A DNA stretch of 64,000 bases from Massilia sp. IC2-477 (lineage in GTDB: Bacteria > Pseudomonadota > Gammaproteobacteria > Burkholderiales > Burkholderiaceae_D): NCBI RefSeq assembly GCF_020707265.1, contig NZ_JAJFEQ010000004.1:434001-498000 (forward strand), in the 5' to 3' direction. Below the pieces are notes generated by a model. It worked only from the letters and a program-made list of their open reading frames with translations, did no database searches and had not been told where the DNA came from. Of this stretch, positions 33,009 to 42,416 are shown piece after piece. Numbering within the stretch: position 1 is the first letter of the stretch; each line of letters begins with the position of its first letter. A program made the position numbers and the translations under genes.

Positions 33009-35291
33009 CTACAGCTCCCACTGCAGCTTGAAGGTCAGCGACTTGCTGCGCGTGCCGACCAGCGGCATCTTTTCATCCACGTAGCCGGCCGAGGCGATGC
33101 GCCCGTGGCGCCACTGGTAGCGGTACAGCAGCGAGCGGTGCACCTGGCGTTCGTTCCAGGCTTCGAGCCTTGTCACGCCATCGTCGCGCCGTGCGGCCCA
33201 GGTGTTCTGGGCCAGCAGGCGCAGCGAGTCGCGCGGGCTGAAGTGCAGGTTGGCGAGCCAGCGCCAGGCATTGTCGGCAAAGGCCGGGTGGCCGAGCGTG
33301 CCCTGGACCCAGGCGCGATTGAAGTGGTGGTCGAGTTCCAGCGACCAGCCCCGGCGCAGGGGGAAGCGCAGGCCGACGTCCAGCGTCACGTTGCCGCCCG
33401 GGCCGACTCGGTCGGCGTCGGCATCGAGCTGGCGTCCGAGCGCGATTTCTCCCGCAATCTTCGAGACCCAAGGCAGCGGCGTGCTCGCAAAACCAAGGTG
33501 CAGCGCGCGCGTGTCGTGCAGCCTGCCCCGGGGGCGGGCGCGCTGGCGGTCGAAGCCGAGCAGGGTCCAGAACTCGGTCTGGCGCGGTGCCATCATCCAG
33601 ATGCCGGGGCGCAGTTCACGCGTGACGACTTCGCCGCCCGGCTGTCCGCTGGCGCGGTCGTGCAGGGTGCGCACCTCGGCCAGCTGCAGCAGGGTCTCGA
33701 ACTCGTACAGCTCCAGCCCCGCGAAGGATTGCTGACCGCGCTTGCGGGCGATTTCGGCCGTGCCCTTGACGATACCGGCCTGCGGCACGAAGCCGTTGTC
33801 GTTCACGAAACCGGGCGCGATCGCTTCCAGCGCGAACTCGTTCCACCAGTCATCCGAACTGTGGATGTATTTGCCATGCAGGTAGCCGCCCGACTGACGG
33901 CCGCGGCGCAGCGGCCGCCCATCCTCGTCGAAGCCGGAGGTGGCGCGCGCATGCATGGCGGTGACGACGGCCTGTCCCTGGGCGCCGCCGAAGGTGTCGC
34001 CGCGCCACTGGGCGTCCATGCCGATCACGTCATTGCTCCCCAGGTCCTCGACCGCGCGCTGCGAGGCAAAGGCCCCCAGTAGCAGGCCATCGCCGTGCCA
34101 GCGCCCGCGCCACAGGCTGGCCCGGGTCGGACGCGGCTGGATATACTCGAGGGTCTCGTAGGGCCGGCCGCGCAGCACCAGGCCGCCCTCCTGGTCGCGC
34201 AGGCTCATGGCAGTGGCGTCAGCATCGGCCGCGCGCCAGGTGGCGCGCAGGCCCCAGGCCGGGTTGCCCACGGTGCGCGAATAAAAGGCCGGCAGCGGCA
34301 GGCCGAGCACGTCGGCGCTCTCGAGGAAGAAGCCGCGCTTTTCCGGCAGGCTGAGGGCGATGTTGCCGGCGCCCTGGGACACCGGCTGGTCGACCTCGAC
34401 CTGCGAATAGTCCGGGTTGATGGTGGCGTTGAACACCCAGTCGGCGCGCGGCCGCGCATTGATCTCCAGGCCCAGTTCGGCCTGGTGCCCGCGTCTGGGC
34501 AGGCCTTCGTGTGCGCCACGCTCGGCGCGAAGGGTCAGTTCGGGGCGCAGCTCGAGAAAGCGCCGGTCGCGCACCGCGGCCACGGTGTCGTCCATGCCCT
34601 CGACGTCGCGCAGGAAGGACAGGTGGCTCAAGGCGTCCAGGCGCAGCGGCGCGCTGACCAGCAGGGTGCCGTCGGCGTGCGGCACGCTGCGCTCGACCAG
34701 CAGGCGCCAGTCCTTGCCGCCGCGGTAGGGAAAACGCAGGTTCGACAGCGGCCAGCGCACTTCCATGCTGTAGCCGTCAGGCAGGCGCGTGACCGCGGCT
34801 TCGACCGGGAAGTCCGGACCGAGGTCGGATTCATCGTCGTCCGCCCGGTGCAGGCCGTCGCTGACCACGCCGGCCAGGTTCACGCGCACGAACTGGGCGG
34901 CGCGGCCGTGGCCGACCGGGTCGATCCAGATGCCGATGAAGTCCTGGTCGAGGTCGACCTTGTCGCGCCGCGCCAGCGCCCCGCGCATCCTGTCCGGCGC
35001 GTCGTCCCAGGCGCGGATGCCGAACACCAGGGCCTGGTCGTCGACCAGCAGCTGCACCGTGGTACGCAGGCCGCCTGCGGCCTCCTTGCCGTCGCGCGGG
35101 GCGTGCTTGTGGAAGCCGTCGTAGGCCGGGGCGCGCTGCCAGGCGGCGTCGTCGAGGCGGCCGTCGATGGCGGGAGCGGGGCCGGCATTGCGCACGGCGC
35201 GCAGGCCATGGCGCTCGTCGGCAGCGACAGCGTCGGCGGCAAGCAGGATGCTCAGGGCGATACCAGGAAGGCGATACGGGAAGCGCGACAC
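33009..35291 (-). CDS. Exported CBM9-like/DUF5916 protein
   Basis: A protein of about 760 residues with an N-terminal signal peptide (VSRFPYRLPGIALSILLAAD), a carbohydrate-binding-like domain (AIDGRLDDAAWQRAPAYDGF and DFIGIWIDPVGHGRAAQF) and a large DUF5916 region rich in beta strands, SLPEKRGFFLESADVLGLP being its signature. Proteins of this type are probably outer-membrane or surface located; function unknown. No ATG suits the signal peptide; the GTG at VSRFP is preferred, while an in-frame ATG 69 bases further upstream would add an unlikely 23-residue tail. The end is convergent with the PrcB-domain gene. Confidence 0.8.
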   Translation of the reverse strand: MSRFPYRLPGIALSILLAADAVAADERHGLRAVRNAGPAPAIDGRLDDAAWQRAPAYDGFHKHAPRDGKEAAGGLRTTVQLLVDDQALVFGIRAWDDAPDRMRGALARRDKVDLDQDFIGIWIDPVGHGRAAQFVRVNLAGVVSDGLHRADDDESDLGPDFPVEAAVTRLPDGYSMEVRWPLSNLRFPYRGGKDWRLLVERSVPHADGTLLVSAPLRLDALSHLSFLRDVEGMDDTVAAVRDRRFLELRPELTLRAERGAHEGLPRRGHQAELGLEINARPRADWVFNATINPDYSQVEVDQPVSQGAGNIALSLPEKRGFFLESADVLGLPLPAFYSRTVGNPAWGLRATWRAADADATAMSLRDQEGGLVLRGRPYETLEYIQPRPTRASLWRGRWHGDGLLLGAFASQRAVEDLGSNDVIGMDAQWRGDTFGGAQGQAVVTAMHARATSGFDEDGRPLRRGRQSGGYLHGKYIHSSDDWWNEFALEAIAPGFVNDNGFVPQAGIVKGTAEIARKRGQQSFAGLELYEFETLLQLAEVRTLHDRASGQPGGEVVTRELRPGIWMMAPRQTEFWTLLGFDRQRARPRGRLHDTRALHLGFASTPLPWVSKIAGEIALGRQLDADADRVGPGGNVTLDVGLRFPLRRGWSLELDHHFNRAWVQGTLGHPAFADNAWRWLANLHFSPRDSLRLLAQNTWAARRDDGVTRLEAWNERQVHRSLLYRYQWRHGRIASAGYVDEKMPLVGTRSKSLTFKLQWEL

Positions 35292-35381
35292 GTTCGGAGA
35301 AGAAGAGGCGGACAACCGGCGAGTGTAGCATGTGCCTTTGACAACAGGAACCTGCAACACCCCCTCCCATTCGGGAGAGGC

Positions 35382-37781
35382 TCAATCCGGCAAGCGGGCG
35401 TCCTTCGCGACCATCTCCTGCAGCGTCTCGCGCGGCAGCGCCGGGCTGAAATAATAGCCCTGCATTTCGTCGCACTCGTGCTGGCGCAGGAAGGCGATCT
35501 GTTCGCGCGTCTCGACGCCTTCCGCGATCACCTTGAGCCTGAGGTTGTGGCCGAGCGCGATGATGGCACGCGTGATGACCAGCTGGCCGTCGTGGCCGAC
35601 GTCGCCCAGGAAGGAGCGGTCGATCTTGATGTAATCGACCGGGAATTTCTGCAGGTGGCTCAGGCTCGAATAGCCGGTCCCGAAGTCGTCGATCGACAGG
35701 CGCACGCCGAGTGCCTTGAGCTGGGCCAGCGCCTCCAGCGCTTCTTCCGGATGGTCCATCAGGTGGCTTTCCGTCACCTCGAGTTCGAGCTTGCGCGGGT
35801 CGACCCCGTGGCGGCGCAAGCGCTCCCCGAGCCGCTCGGCGAACTGGCGCTGGCGCAGCTGGCGCGCCGACAGGTTGACCGCGATGACGAAATCGTCGAC
35901 GCCGAGCGCCGCCATGGCCTTGAGCGCGGCGCAGGCCTCGTCGATCACCCACTCGCCCAGCGGCACGATCAGTCCGGTTTCCTCGGCCACCGGGATGAAG
36001 CGCTCGGGCGGAATCAGCCCGTCCACCGGGTGGCGCCAGCGCACCAGTGCTTCGGCCCCCACGACCTTGCCGCTGCGCAGGTCGACCTTGGGCTGGTAAT
36101 CCAGCACCATTTCGTTGTCGCGGATGGCACGGCTCAGGTTCGCTTCCAGCATCAGGTGCTCGTGCACGATCTGGTTCAGCTCGGCCGAATAGAACTGGAA
36201 GTTGTTCTTGCCGAGGGTCTTGGCGTGGTACATGGCGGCGTCGGCGGCGCGCATCATCTTCTCAAGACTGTCGCCGTCGTCGGGAAAGACGCTGACGCCG
36301 ATGCTGGTGCCGGGGACGATCTCGTGCTCCCCGACCCGGACCGGCGCGGTGATGCTGCGGCGGATGCGCTCGATCAGTTCGGCGACCTCGGCGTGGCTGG
36401 CCGGGTCGCAGATGAGCAGGACGAATTCGTCGCCGCCCATGCGGGCGATGGTGTCTTCCTCGCGCATGCTGGCGCGCAGGCGCTGGGCCACTTCGCGCAA
36501 CACCGCGTCGCCGGCGTCGTGGCCGAAGTTGTCGTTGATGTGCTTGAAGTTGTCGAGGTCGAGGAAGGCCAGCGCCACCATGAAGCCGTCGCGCTCCGCG
36601 CACTCGATGGCGTGGCGCAGGCGCTCCTGCAGCAGGTTGCGGTTGGCCAGGCCGGTGAGCGGGTCGTGGTGGGCCAGGTGGTGCAACCTGCGCTCGTAGT
36701 GACGGGCTTCGGTGATGTCGTTGATGACCCCGACAAAGTGGGTGATGTCGCCGTCGAGGTTGGCCACCGGGTCGATGCGCAGGTCGTTCCAGAACACCTC
36801 GCCGTTCTTGCGCACGTTGCGCAGCACGGCGCGCACGCCTTCCTTGCGCCGCAGGGCCTCGCGGATGCGGCTGCGCTCGTCCTCGTCGCAGCCGTCGATG
36901 CGCATGAAGCGCGGGTCCGAGCCGCGGATCTCGGCCAGGGTGTAGCCGGTGATGCGCTCGAAAGCGGGATTGACGTATTCGATCCGGTGCTCGCCTTCTT
37001 CGCAATGGGTGATGACGATCGCGTTCAGGCTCGAGTAGATGGCGCGCTCGCGCACCCGCAGGCCGTGCTCGGCCTGCCGGCGCGCGGTGATGTCCAGGCC
37101 GGTGCCGAACACGACCGGTACATTGCCCAGGGTACTGCGGGCACACTGGAACAGGAAGGAGCTGCGCTTGCCGTGCTTGCTCACCAGCTCGGCCTCATGA
37201 GTGGAACAGCCGGTCTCGAAGGCGCCGAGGATCTTGTCGACGATCAGGGGCCGGTCCTTGTCGTCGAAGAAAAACTTGACGTTCGTGCTCGGCAGCTCCC
37301 CGGCCTGCATCTCGAGCGCTTCTTCCAGCGCACGGTTCCACAGCAGCAGGTGGCCGCTCTGGTCGATAACATAGAACACGCAGGGCAGCGACTCGATGAG
37401 GTCGGCCACCGGCAGGTCCTGGATCAGGGCGTAGCGCGGCGGATGGCGGCCATTGCGCGGGATCAGGATGACGCTGTAGGTGCCGGGGGCATCGGGGTCG
37501 AAGGACTGGGGCGCGACCGTGATGCGCACCGGCAGGCGCTGGCCGTCGGCGGTTTTCAGCACGCCCTCGTTCTCGGCATCGGCGCGCGCCGCCAGGCGCT
37601 GCTTTGCCCCCGACGCAGCGGCGCCCGGCGGCTCGTCGAACTCGACGATGCGGTCCAGGGTCATGCCCTGGATGTCGGCCGCGCCGTAGCCGGCCAGCTT
37701 TTCGCAAGCCTTGTTCCAGCTCCTGACGGTGCCTGCCGCATCGACGACGAACACGGCAAGGGGCAAGGGCGAGAGGTTCAA
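35382..37781 (-). CDS. PAS-PAS-PAS-GGDEF-EAL c-di-GMP signalling protein
   Basis: A 799-residue soluble protein with three PAS domains (about 1-110, 130-255 and 260-385), then GGDEF (RMGGDEFVLL near residue 448) and EAL (GAEALVRWRHP near 574, with ELEVTESHLM, IDDFGTGYSS, KIDRSFL and AEGVET). Both the diguanylate cyclase and the phosphodiesterase motifs are intact, so it may make or cleave cyclic di-GMP depending on PAS signals. A cyclase I-site is not obvious. It has no membrane helix and no obvious operon partner. Confidence 0.92.
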   Translation of the reverse strand: MNLSPLPLAVFVVDAAGTVRSWNKACEKLAGYGAADIQGMTLDRIVEFDEPPGAAASGAKQRLAARADAENEGVLKTADGQRLPVRITVAPQSFDPDAPGTYSVILIPRNGRHPPRYALIQDLPVADLIESLPCVFYVIDQSGHLLLWNRALEEALEMQAGELPSTNVKFFFDDKDRPLIVDKILGAFETGCSTHEAELVSKHGKRSSFLFQCARSTLGNVPVVFGTGLDITARRQAEHGLRVRERAIYSSLNAIVITHCEEGEHRIEYVNPAFERITGYTLAEIRGSDPRFMRIDGCDEDERSRIREALRRKEGVRAVLRNVRKNGEVFWNDLRIDPVANLDGDITHFVGVINDITEARHYERRLHHLAHHDPLTGLANRNLLQERLRHAIECAERDGFMVALAFLDLDNFKHINDNFGHDAGDAVLREVAQRLRASMREEDTIARMGGDEFVLLICDPASHAEVAELIERIRRSITAPVRVGEHEIVPGTSIGVSVFPDDGDSLEKMMRAADAAMYHAKTLGKNNFQFYSAELNQIVHEHLMLEANLSRAIRDNEMVLDYQPKVDLRSGKVVGAEALVRWRHPVDGLIPPERFIPVAEETGLIVPLGEWVIDEACAALKAMAALGVDDFVIAVNLSARQLRQRQFAERLGERLRRHGVDPRKLELEVTESHLMDHPEEALEALAQLKALGVRLSIDDFGTGYSSLSHLQKFPVDYIKIDRSFLGDVGHDGQLVITRAIIALGHNLRLKVIAEGVETREQIAFLRQHECDEMQGYYFSPALPRETLQEMVAKDARLPD

Positions 37782-37896
37782 CGCTTCTCCTGGATGGCCG
37801 CATGTGGGGGGGCGGCGCGCAGTGAACGTACTTTGTCAATACATCATAGCGCAGCGCGCCACTGCCGGGTCGCACGCGAGGACAGGCTGCCTTACA

Positions 37897-38313
37897 ATGC
37901 GCAACATGGGACAGGCAACGGTGGTGATCGATCCGGCGCAGGTGGAATTCAGCGCGATCCGGGCGCAGGGTCCGGGCGGACAGAATGTGAACAAGGTGTC
38001 GTGCGCGGTACACGCGCGCTTCGACGTGGGCGCCTCGTCCCTGCCGGCGGACGTCAAGGAGCGCCTGCTGGCGCTGCGCGACGCGCGCATCACCGCGGAA
38101 GGCGTGATCGTCCTGAAGGCCCAGGGCTCGCGCAGCCTCGAGCAGAACAAGCTCGATGCGCTGGCGCGCCTGCAGGCGCTGGTCGACCGTGCGGCAAGCG
38201 TGCCCCTGGTACGCCGCGCCACCCGGCCGACGCGCGGATCGCAGCTGCGCCGGCTCGACTCGAAGGCGAAGAGCAGCCGGGTCAAGGCGCTGCGCGGCAA
38301 GGTCAGCGAGTAG
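37897..38313 (+). CDS. arfB: Alternative ribosome-rescue factor ArfB (YaeJ)
   Basis: A 138-residue peptidyl-tRNA hydrolase of the ArfB type. It has the release-factor GGQ motif in RAQGPGGQNVNKVSCAVH and the basic C-terminal tail (RRLDSKAKSSRVKALRGKV) that enters the empty mRNA channel of stalled ribosomes. The length is that of ArfB and there is no codon-recognition domain. The start may be at MRNMGQ or three codons later. No partner gene nearby. Confidence 0.93.
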   Translation: MRNMGQATVVIDPAQVEFSAIRAQGPGGQNVNKVSCAVHARFDVGASSLPADVKERLLALRDARITAEGVIVLKAQGSRSLEQNKLDALARLQALVDRAASVPLVRRATRPTRGSQLRRLDSKAKSSRVKALRGKVSE

Positions 38314-38354
38314 GAAAGCGCGGGCGCGTAGCCAGGGGCGCCCAGCCGGGCCGT

Positions 38355-38582
38355 CTAACCCTGGGTGGCTCCGCCCGGGCCCGCCTTCTGGATCATGGCG
38401 GCGACGTTCTGCAGCTCGCGCACCACGCCGATGACGGTGGGCTCGAATCGTTCGAACATGTACTGGGTGGCGGCTTCGGCGCTCAAGCCTTCCGGCGTTT
38501 CGTGCACCAGGCGCTTCATCGCCAGTTCGCGCACATGGTAGGCAAACAGCAGTTCGCTGTAATCGGTCGTCTTGGTTTCCAT
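38355..38582 (-). CDS. Small conserved-looking helical protein
   Basis: A 75-residue acidic, helical protein: METKTTDYSELLFAYHVREL and FERFEPTVIGVVRELQNVAA. A good GAGGAA ribosome site precedes this start, which is preferred over an upstream ATG. It contains no membrane helix. No family was recognised; the shape is that of a small regulatory protein. It is convergent with arfB and divergent from the GNAT gene. Confidence 0.6.
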   Translation of the reverse strand: METKTTDYSELLFAYHVRELAMKRLVHETPEGLSAEAATQYMFERFEPTVIGVVRELQNVAAMIQKAGPGGATQG

Positions 38583-38668
38583 CGCTTCCTCATCCGCTTC
38601 ATCCAGACCGGGACAATAGCATGCGGTCGGCGCTATCATCTTGCCGTCGACATTACGGAAGCACACCC

Positions 38669-39358
38669 ATGTCCCCTGCCCTGCATGCTGCGCTCGACCG
38701 GCCGGTCTGGTCGGCCCTCACCGGCGGCCACCGCCACTTCGCCCTCGGCGCTGCGCTGGCCAAACGCTACCCGCGCGATGTCGGTCCCTTCGCCGCCCTT
38801 GCCGACGACAGCCGGGAAGCCTGGGATGCCCTGGGCGCGCTGTTGCAGCCCGGCGAGGCCGTCATGCTGGTCACGCCTTCGGCGCCGCCGCAAGCAGCCG
38901 GCTTTGCGCTCACTCCGCTCGATCCGGTGCTGCAGATGATCGCCACGCGTGCGCCTGAGCCATCCACGCTGCCCTTGCTGGTGCTGGGTGCGGCGGACGC
39001 GCCTGACATGCGCGCGCTGGCCGAGCTGACCAATCCAGGACCGTTTGCCGGGCGCACCCACGAGCTGGGCGAGTTCCTCGGCATCCGCGCAGGCGGGCGG
39101 CTGGCGGCGATGACGGGAGAGCGGATGCGCCCGACGGGTGCGGTCGAGGTGAGCGCGGTGTGCGTGCATCCGGATTTCCGTGGCAAGGCCTATGCGCGCC
39201 AGCTTCTGGCCGAGCGCACGCGCCGCATCGCCGCGCAGGGCGACCAGCCTTTCCTGCATGTGTATCCGAGCAACAAGGGTGCGATCGCCCTGTACGAATC
39301 CTTGGGCTATGTGGTGCGGACCCAGCTGCACCTGACGCGTGTTGCGCTGGCGCCTTGA
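38669..39358 (+). CDS. GNAT-family N-acetyltransferase
   Basis: A 229-residue acetyltransferase. The acetyl-CoA loop reads VCVHPDFRGKAYARQLL in the second half, and YPSNKGAIALYESLGY is motif B. The N-terminal 110 residues contain a further domain, DVGPFAALADDSREAWDALG onward, like GNAT enzymes with an N-terminal half-fold. The substrate is unknown. The start is the only ATG before the conserved region and comes 34 bases after a leftward gene start. Confidence 0.85.
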   Translation: MSPALHAALDRPVWSALTGGHRHFALGAALAKRYPRDVGPFAALADDSREAWDALGALLQPGEAVMLVTPSAPPQAAGFALTPLDPVLQMIATRAPEPSTLPLLVLGAADAPDMRALAELTNPGPFAGRTHELGEFLGIRAGGRLAAMTGERMRPTGAVEVSAVCVHPDFRGKAYARQLLAERTRRIAAQGDQPFLHVYPSNKGAIALYESLGYVVRTQLHLTRVALAP

Positions 39359-39365
39359 TGCCGGC

Positions 39366-39815
39366 TCAGGTGTGCAGAAGCTTGAGGAGATGGTCGATCC
39401 GGTAGGGTTTGGCGATGAACAGCTGCTTGAGCGGCTGGCCGTTGAACATGGACGGGGCCATGTAGCCGGATGCCAGGATGATCTTGACCTTGGGATAGTT
39501 GCGTGAAATCCGCTCGGCCAGTTCCAGGCCATTCATGCCGGGCATCATGACGTCGGAAATGACGGCGTCGATGTCGGGATGGGTGGCCAGCAGCTCGAGG
39601 GCCTGGGCGGCGGAATAGGCGACCATGGCATCCAGACCATGCGCCGACAGCAACATCTCGGCCAGGTCGGCGACGTCGGCTTCGTCATCGACGACCAGCA
39701 CCTTGCGGATGCCGCCCACCTGCGCTTCCGTGTCTTCCCCGTAGGGCTGTCCAGCACCAGGAGGGAATCCCGGATGTCCCGCGCTGCACCAGCGGCTGCT
39801 CATCAAGCCGAACAC
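39366..39815 (-). CDS. Single-domain response regulator (CheY-like)
   Basis: A 149-residue receiver with VLVVDDEADVADLAEMLLSA, phospho-acceptor Asp in AVISDVMMPGMNGL, and Lys in FIAKPYRIDHLLKLL. There is no output domain, so it passes phosphate to or from a partner. The predicted GTG start has a GGAGG site five bases upstream; a start 32 codons later at VGGIRKVLVVDD is also possible. There is no kinase beside it; it is convergent with the GNAT gene. Confidence 0.8.
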   Translation of the reverse strand: MFGLMSSRWCSAGHPGFPPGAGQPYGEDTEAQVGGIRKVLVVDDEADVADLAEMLLSAHGLDAMVAYSAAQALELLATHPDIDAVISDVMMPGMNGLELAERISRNYPKVKIILASGYMAPSMFNGQPLKQLFIAKPYRIDHLLKLLHT

Positions 39816-40004
39816 TCAGCCTCCATCCCATGCATGATCGATTGCCGACGCAGGCGCAATGCAACATGCACGCCGCCTGTCGACCTGGCGCTAGTATCGC
39901 GCAAACGCGCAAATTGAAGCGCCCGGTTAGCCGCACCATGACCCCGCGCGGATATGCATGGGACACGCGGCCCGCGCCTCGCGCAGCAGGCCGCAGCCGC
40001 CGTG

Positions 40005-41522
40005 CTAGCCGAACAGCCCGTGCAGGTACCAGCGCGGCTCGGCATCCTCGCCCGACCCGACGATGCGCTCGCGGTAGATCCAGTACAGCGTATGGTCCTG
40101 GCCTTCCGCAATGAAATAGTCCCGGGTTTGCGTGTCGCTCCACCAGCCGGCCTCGATGCGCTCGGGCGTCGAGGCCACCTTGAGCGGCGAACCGTAGAAG
40201 GGTCGGTGGTTGCGTATAAGCAGCGCGATCGGCTTGGCCAGCAGCCAGCTCGGGCGCGGCAGGCTGGACACGTCCGGCGGCAGGCGCGCCGCAGCCTGCG
40301 CCGCACGCTCGGCCTTCTGCTGCACCGGCACCCATTCGTTGGCGACCTCGGGCCGGTAGTCGGCCTGCGGCAGCGCCTGCAGCACGTTGTCGGCGCCTAG
40401 CCGCGCCACCAGCAGCTCGAGCATGCGCATGCGGTCTTCCTCGCTGCCGCCCGGCTCGGGAAACAGCGATTCGGTGGGCGGCGCCATCGCCCTCACCTGC
40501 CGCGCCTCCAGGCCGAGGCCGATGACCGGCGCCGGCAGTTCCTGGCGGGCCAGGCGTTCCTTGAGCAGGCGCACCAGGTGCTCGTCGCGCCAGCTCGGCT
40601 CGGCCAGGGCGATCTCGAGCGGCGTGGGCGGCATCGCCACCCGTCCGCGCTCGTGTTCCATCAGCAGCGTGATGCGCTCGACCGCAAGCTGGCGCGCGCA
40701 CAACCAGCCGACCAGCTGCAGCACCAGGTGACGGGCGCCGGCCAGCAACAGATCGGCCTGCTCGATGCGGTCGAACAGTTCCAGCCGGGCGCGGAAACTC
40801 TCGGGCGGCGCGACCCATTCGAACAGCTCGGGACACATGCCGTAGGCGGCGTCGAGGGTGTCGAGCAGTTCGCGCCCGCAGCGCCGTTGCAGGCCGGGGC
40901 GCGGCAGGCGCCGCAGCTCGCCCAGGCGCTCGCAGCCGATGCCTTCGAACCAGGACATGTAGGGCCGGGCCGGCGGCAGCAGCGCCACCGGCAAGTGTTC
41001 CAGGCGGCGCTCGAGCGAGGCCATGCGCAGCGCACGTCCGCGGCCCTGCCGCTGGCCATGGGCAAGCCGGTTGGCGCCGGCGCGCGCCAGCAGCCAGGCC
41101 GCGCGCGCCGTCGGCGCACAGCTGATGGAGGCCGTGAAGCCGAGCGCCTGCAGGCTGGCGCGCACCCGTGCGCACAGGGCACGGATGCCGCCGAACAGGC
41201 GCAGGCTGGCGCCGATGTCGAGCAGCAGCGTCGCTTCCTCGGCCAGCGCGACCTGGGGCGTGAATTGCAACATCGCCAGCGCGACCGCATCGAGGGCCTC
41301 GGCTTCGCGCGCGGGGTCGCGCTCGTGCAGGCGCGCCTCGGGCATGAGCATCAGCACGCCGCCGCGCCGCATGCCGCGCCCGACGCCGGCGGCGCGTGCC
41401 AGCGGCGAGACCGCCAGCACGCGCTCCTGCTCGAGCACGACGCTGCCCGCGTCATTGCACCAGTTGGGGCTGAAGATTTCGAGCGCCAGCTGGGGTAGGG
41501 ACAGGCCGATCCACAAACGCAT
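40005..41522 (-). CDS. imuB: ImuB, inactive Y-family polymerase of the mutasome
   Basis: A 505-residue DNA polymerase of the Y family, ImuB branch: MRLWIGLSLPQLALEIF replaces the usual DxNxFY catalytic box, and the core (LARAAGVGRGMRRGGVLML, LLLDIGASLRLFGGIRAL, ISCAPTARAAWLLARAG) is typical. ImuB does not polymerise but links the beta clamp, ImuA and DnaE2. Its start overlaps the end of imuA by 71 bases. The C-terminal extension ends WYLHGLFG. A LexA box before imuA governs both. Confidence 0.92.
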   Translation of the reverse strand: MRLWIGLSLPQLALEIFSPNWCNDAGSVVLEQERVLAVSPLARAAGVGRGMRRGGVLMLMPEARLHERDPAREAEALDAVALAMLQFTPQVALAEEATLLLDIGASLRLFGGIRALCARVRASLQALGFTASISCAPTARAAWLLARAGANRLAHGQRQGRGRALRMASLERRLEHLPVALLPPARPYMSWFEGIGCERLGELRRLPRPGLQRRCGRELLDTLDAAYGMCPELFEWVAPPESFRARLELFDRIEQADLLLAGARHLVLQLVGWLCARQLAVERITLLMEHERGRVAMPPTPLEIALAEPSWRDEHLVRLLKERLARQELPAPVIGLGLEARQVRAMAPPTESLFPEPGGSEEDRMRMLELLVARLGADNVLQALPQADYRPEVANEWVPVQQKAERAAQAAARLPPDVSSLPRPSWLLAKPIALLIRNHRPFYGSPLKVASTPERIEAGWWSDTQTRDYFIAEGQDHTLYWIYRERIVGSGEDAEPRWYLHGLFG

Positions 41523-42186
41523 GTCGTTGCAGGAGAGAAGAAGCAAGTGGTAAACCAAGCGGCAGGAACAGCGGCGCATCGCGCTGCGGCCCCCGGCGCT
41601 TGACGAAGTCGATGTGCACGCCGCCGGCCGCCGGTCGCAGGGCCAGGCGCAGCGGCGCGGGCGAGGCATCCTGGGCCGCGGCCAGCGGGCGCAGCATGAA
41701 GAACAGGGTTTCGCCGGCCTGGGCCGCCAGGTGCAGGCGGCGCAGGCTTTCGCCGCGTGCATGGTTGGCCCAGAACAGCAGCGCGCCGCAGCTACCGCTG
41801 CGCAACACTTGCTCGGCCGCCCACAGCGCGTCGGCGCTGCGGCTGGTGCGCAGCCACAGCAGTTGCGACGGCTGCAGTCCCAGCGCGGCCAGCGCCAGGG
41901 CCTGGGGTGGATGGGGCGGCTGCAGCAGGACGATGCGGCGTTCGGCACAGGCCTGCAGGGCCGGGCGCAGCAGGCGCATCTCGCCGATGCCGGGCTGTTG
42001 CTGCAGCAGTTCGACGAGGGTGCCGACGGGCCAGCCGCCGCCCGGCAGCTGGGGCGACAGCGCCGCATGACCGGTGTCGATGCAGCGCGTGCCGGAGCGC
42101 GCCAGCTGCGAGGCGCGCCACAGCGAAGGGTGCAAAGCCTCCGGCGCAGCCAGCGGGGATACCCCCGGTGTGGATGAGCAATTCAT
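41452..42186 (-). CDS. imuA: ImuA, RecA-like mutasome protein
   Basis: A 244-residue RecA/SulA-like protein: LSPQLPGGGWPVGTLVELLQ, GIGEMRLLRPALQACAERRI and VHIDFVKRRGPQRDA mark the ImuA family. It works with ImuB and DnaE2 in error-prone gap repair. The start MNCSSTPG lies 17 bases from the LexA box; longer upstream starts would run through it. The tail overlaps imuB by 71 bases in another frame, so the two are coupled. dnaE2 is not beside it but lies at the left end of the window. Confidence 0.9.
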   Translation of the reverse strand: MNCSSTPGVSPLAAPEALHPSLWRASQLARSGTRCIDTGHAALSPQLPGGGWPVGTLVELLQQQPGIGEMRLLRPALQACAERRIVLLQPPHPPQALALAALGLQPSQLLWLRTSRSADALWAAEQVLRSGSCGALLFWANHARGESLRRLHLAAQAGETLFFMLRPLAAAQDASPAPLRLALRPAAGGVHIDFVKRRGPQRDAPLFLPLGLPLASSLLQRHAFVDRPVPTPAGARNLQPQLVQ

Positions 42187-42203
42187 ATGGGTTGGCAAAC
42201 AAA

Positions 42204-42223
42204 TACTGTATAAACGTACAGTA
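42204..42223. promoter_or_regulatory. LexA (SOS) box before imuA-imuB
   Basis: TACTGTATAAACGTACAGTA is a strong LexA operator (CTGT-N8-ACAG with TA flanks). It has the same first ten bases as the box before dnaE2, which joins these separated genes into one SOS response. Confidence 0.93.
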
Positions 42224-42416
42224 CTCGTTGAGCTCGGGTTTGGCAAGGTGTATTCATTTCGGCCATACCAGTTGGGTGATTGGTATTGACAGAAGCTAAA
42301 GGTGCTCTCTGCCCGACAATCCAAGGCCGTCGCTGCGAAACATGGAATAATGCGGCTTCGTTCATTACCATCCAGACAATGCGCAATCTGTCTCCCGCAC
42401 GCCACGGAGTCCATCC

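Noticed and set aside
35361..35381. A CTCCC/GGGAG hairpin behind the GGDEF-EAL gene
   Set aside because: The stem is only five bases and no T-run follows, so I did not call a terminator.
34095..38939. A 1614-codon open frame on the plus strand
   Set aside because: It lies opposite the DUF5916 and GGDEF-EAL genes, which have clear domains. The frame has no motif, and its length is an effect of high GC content.
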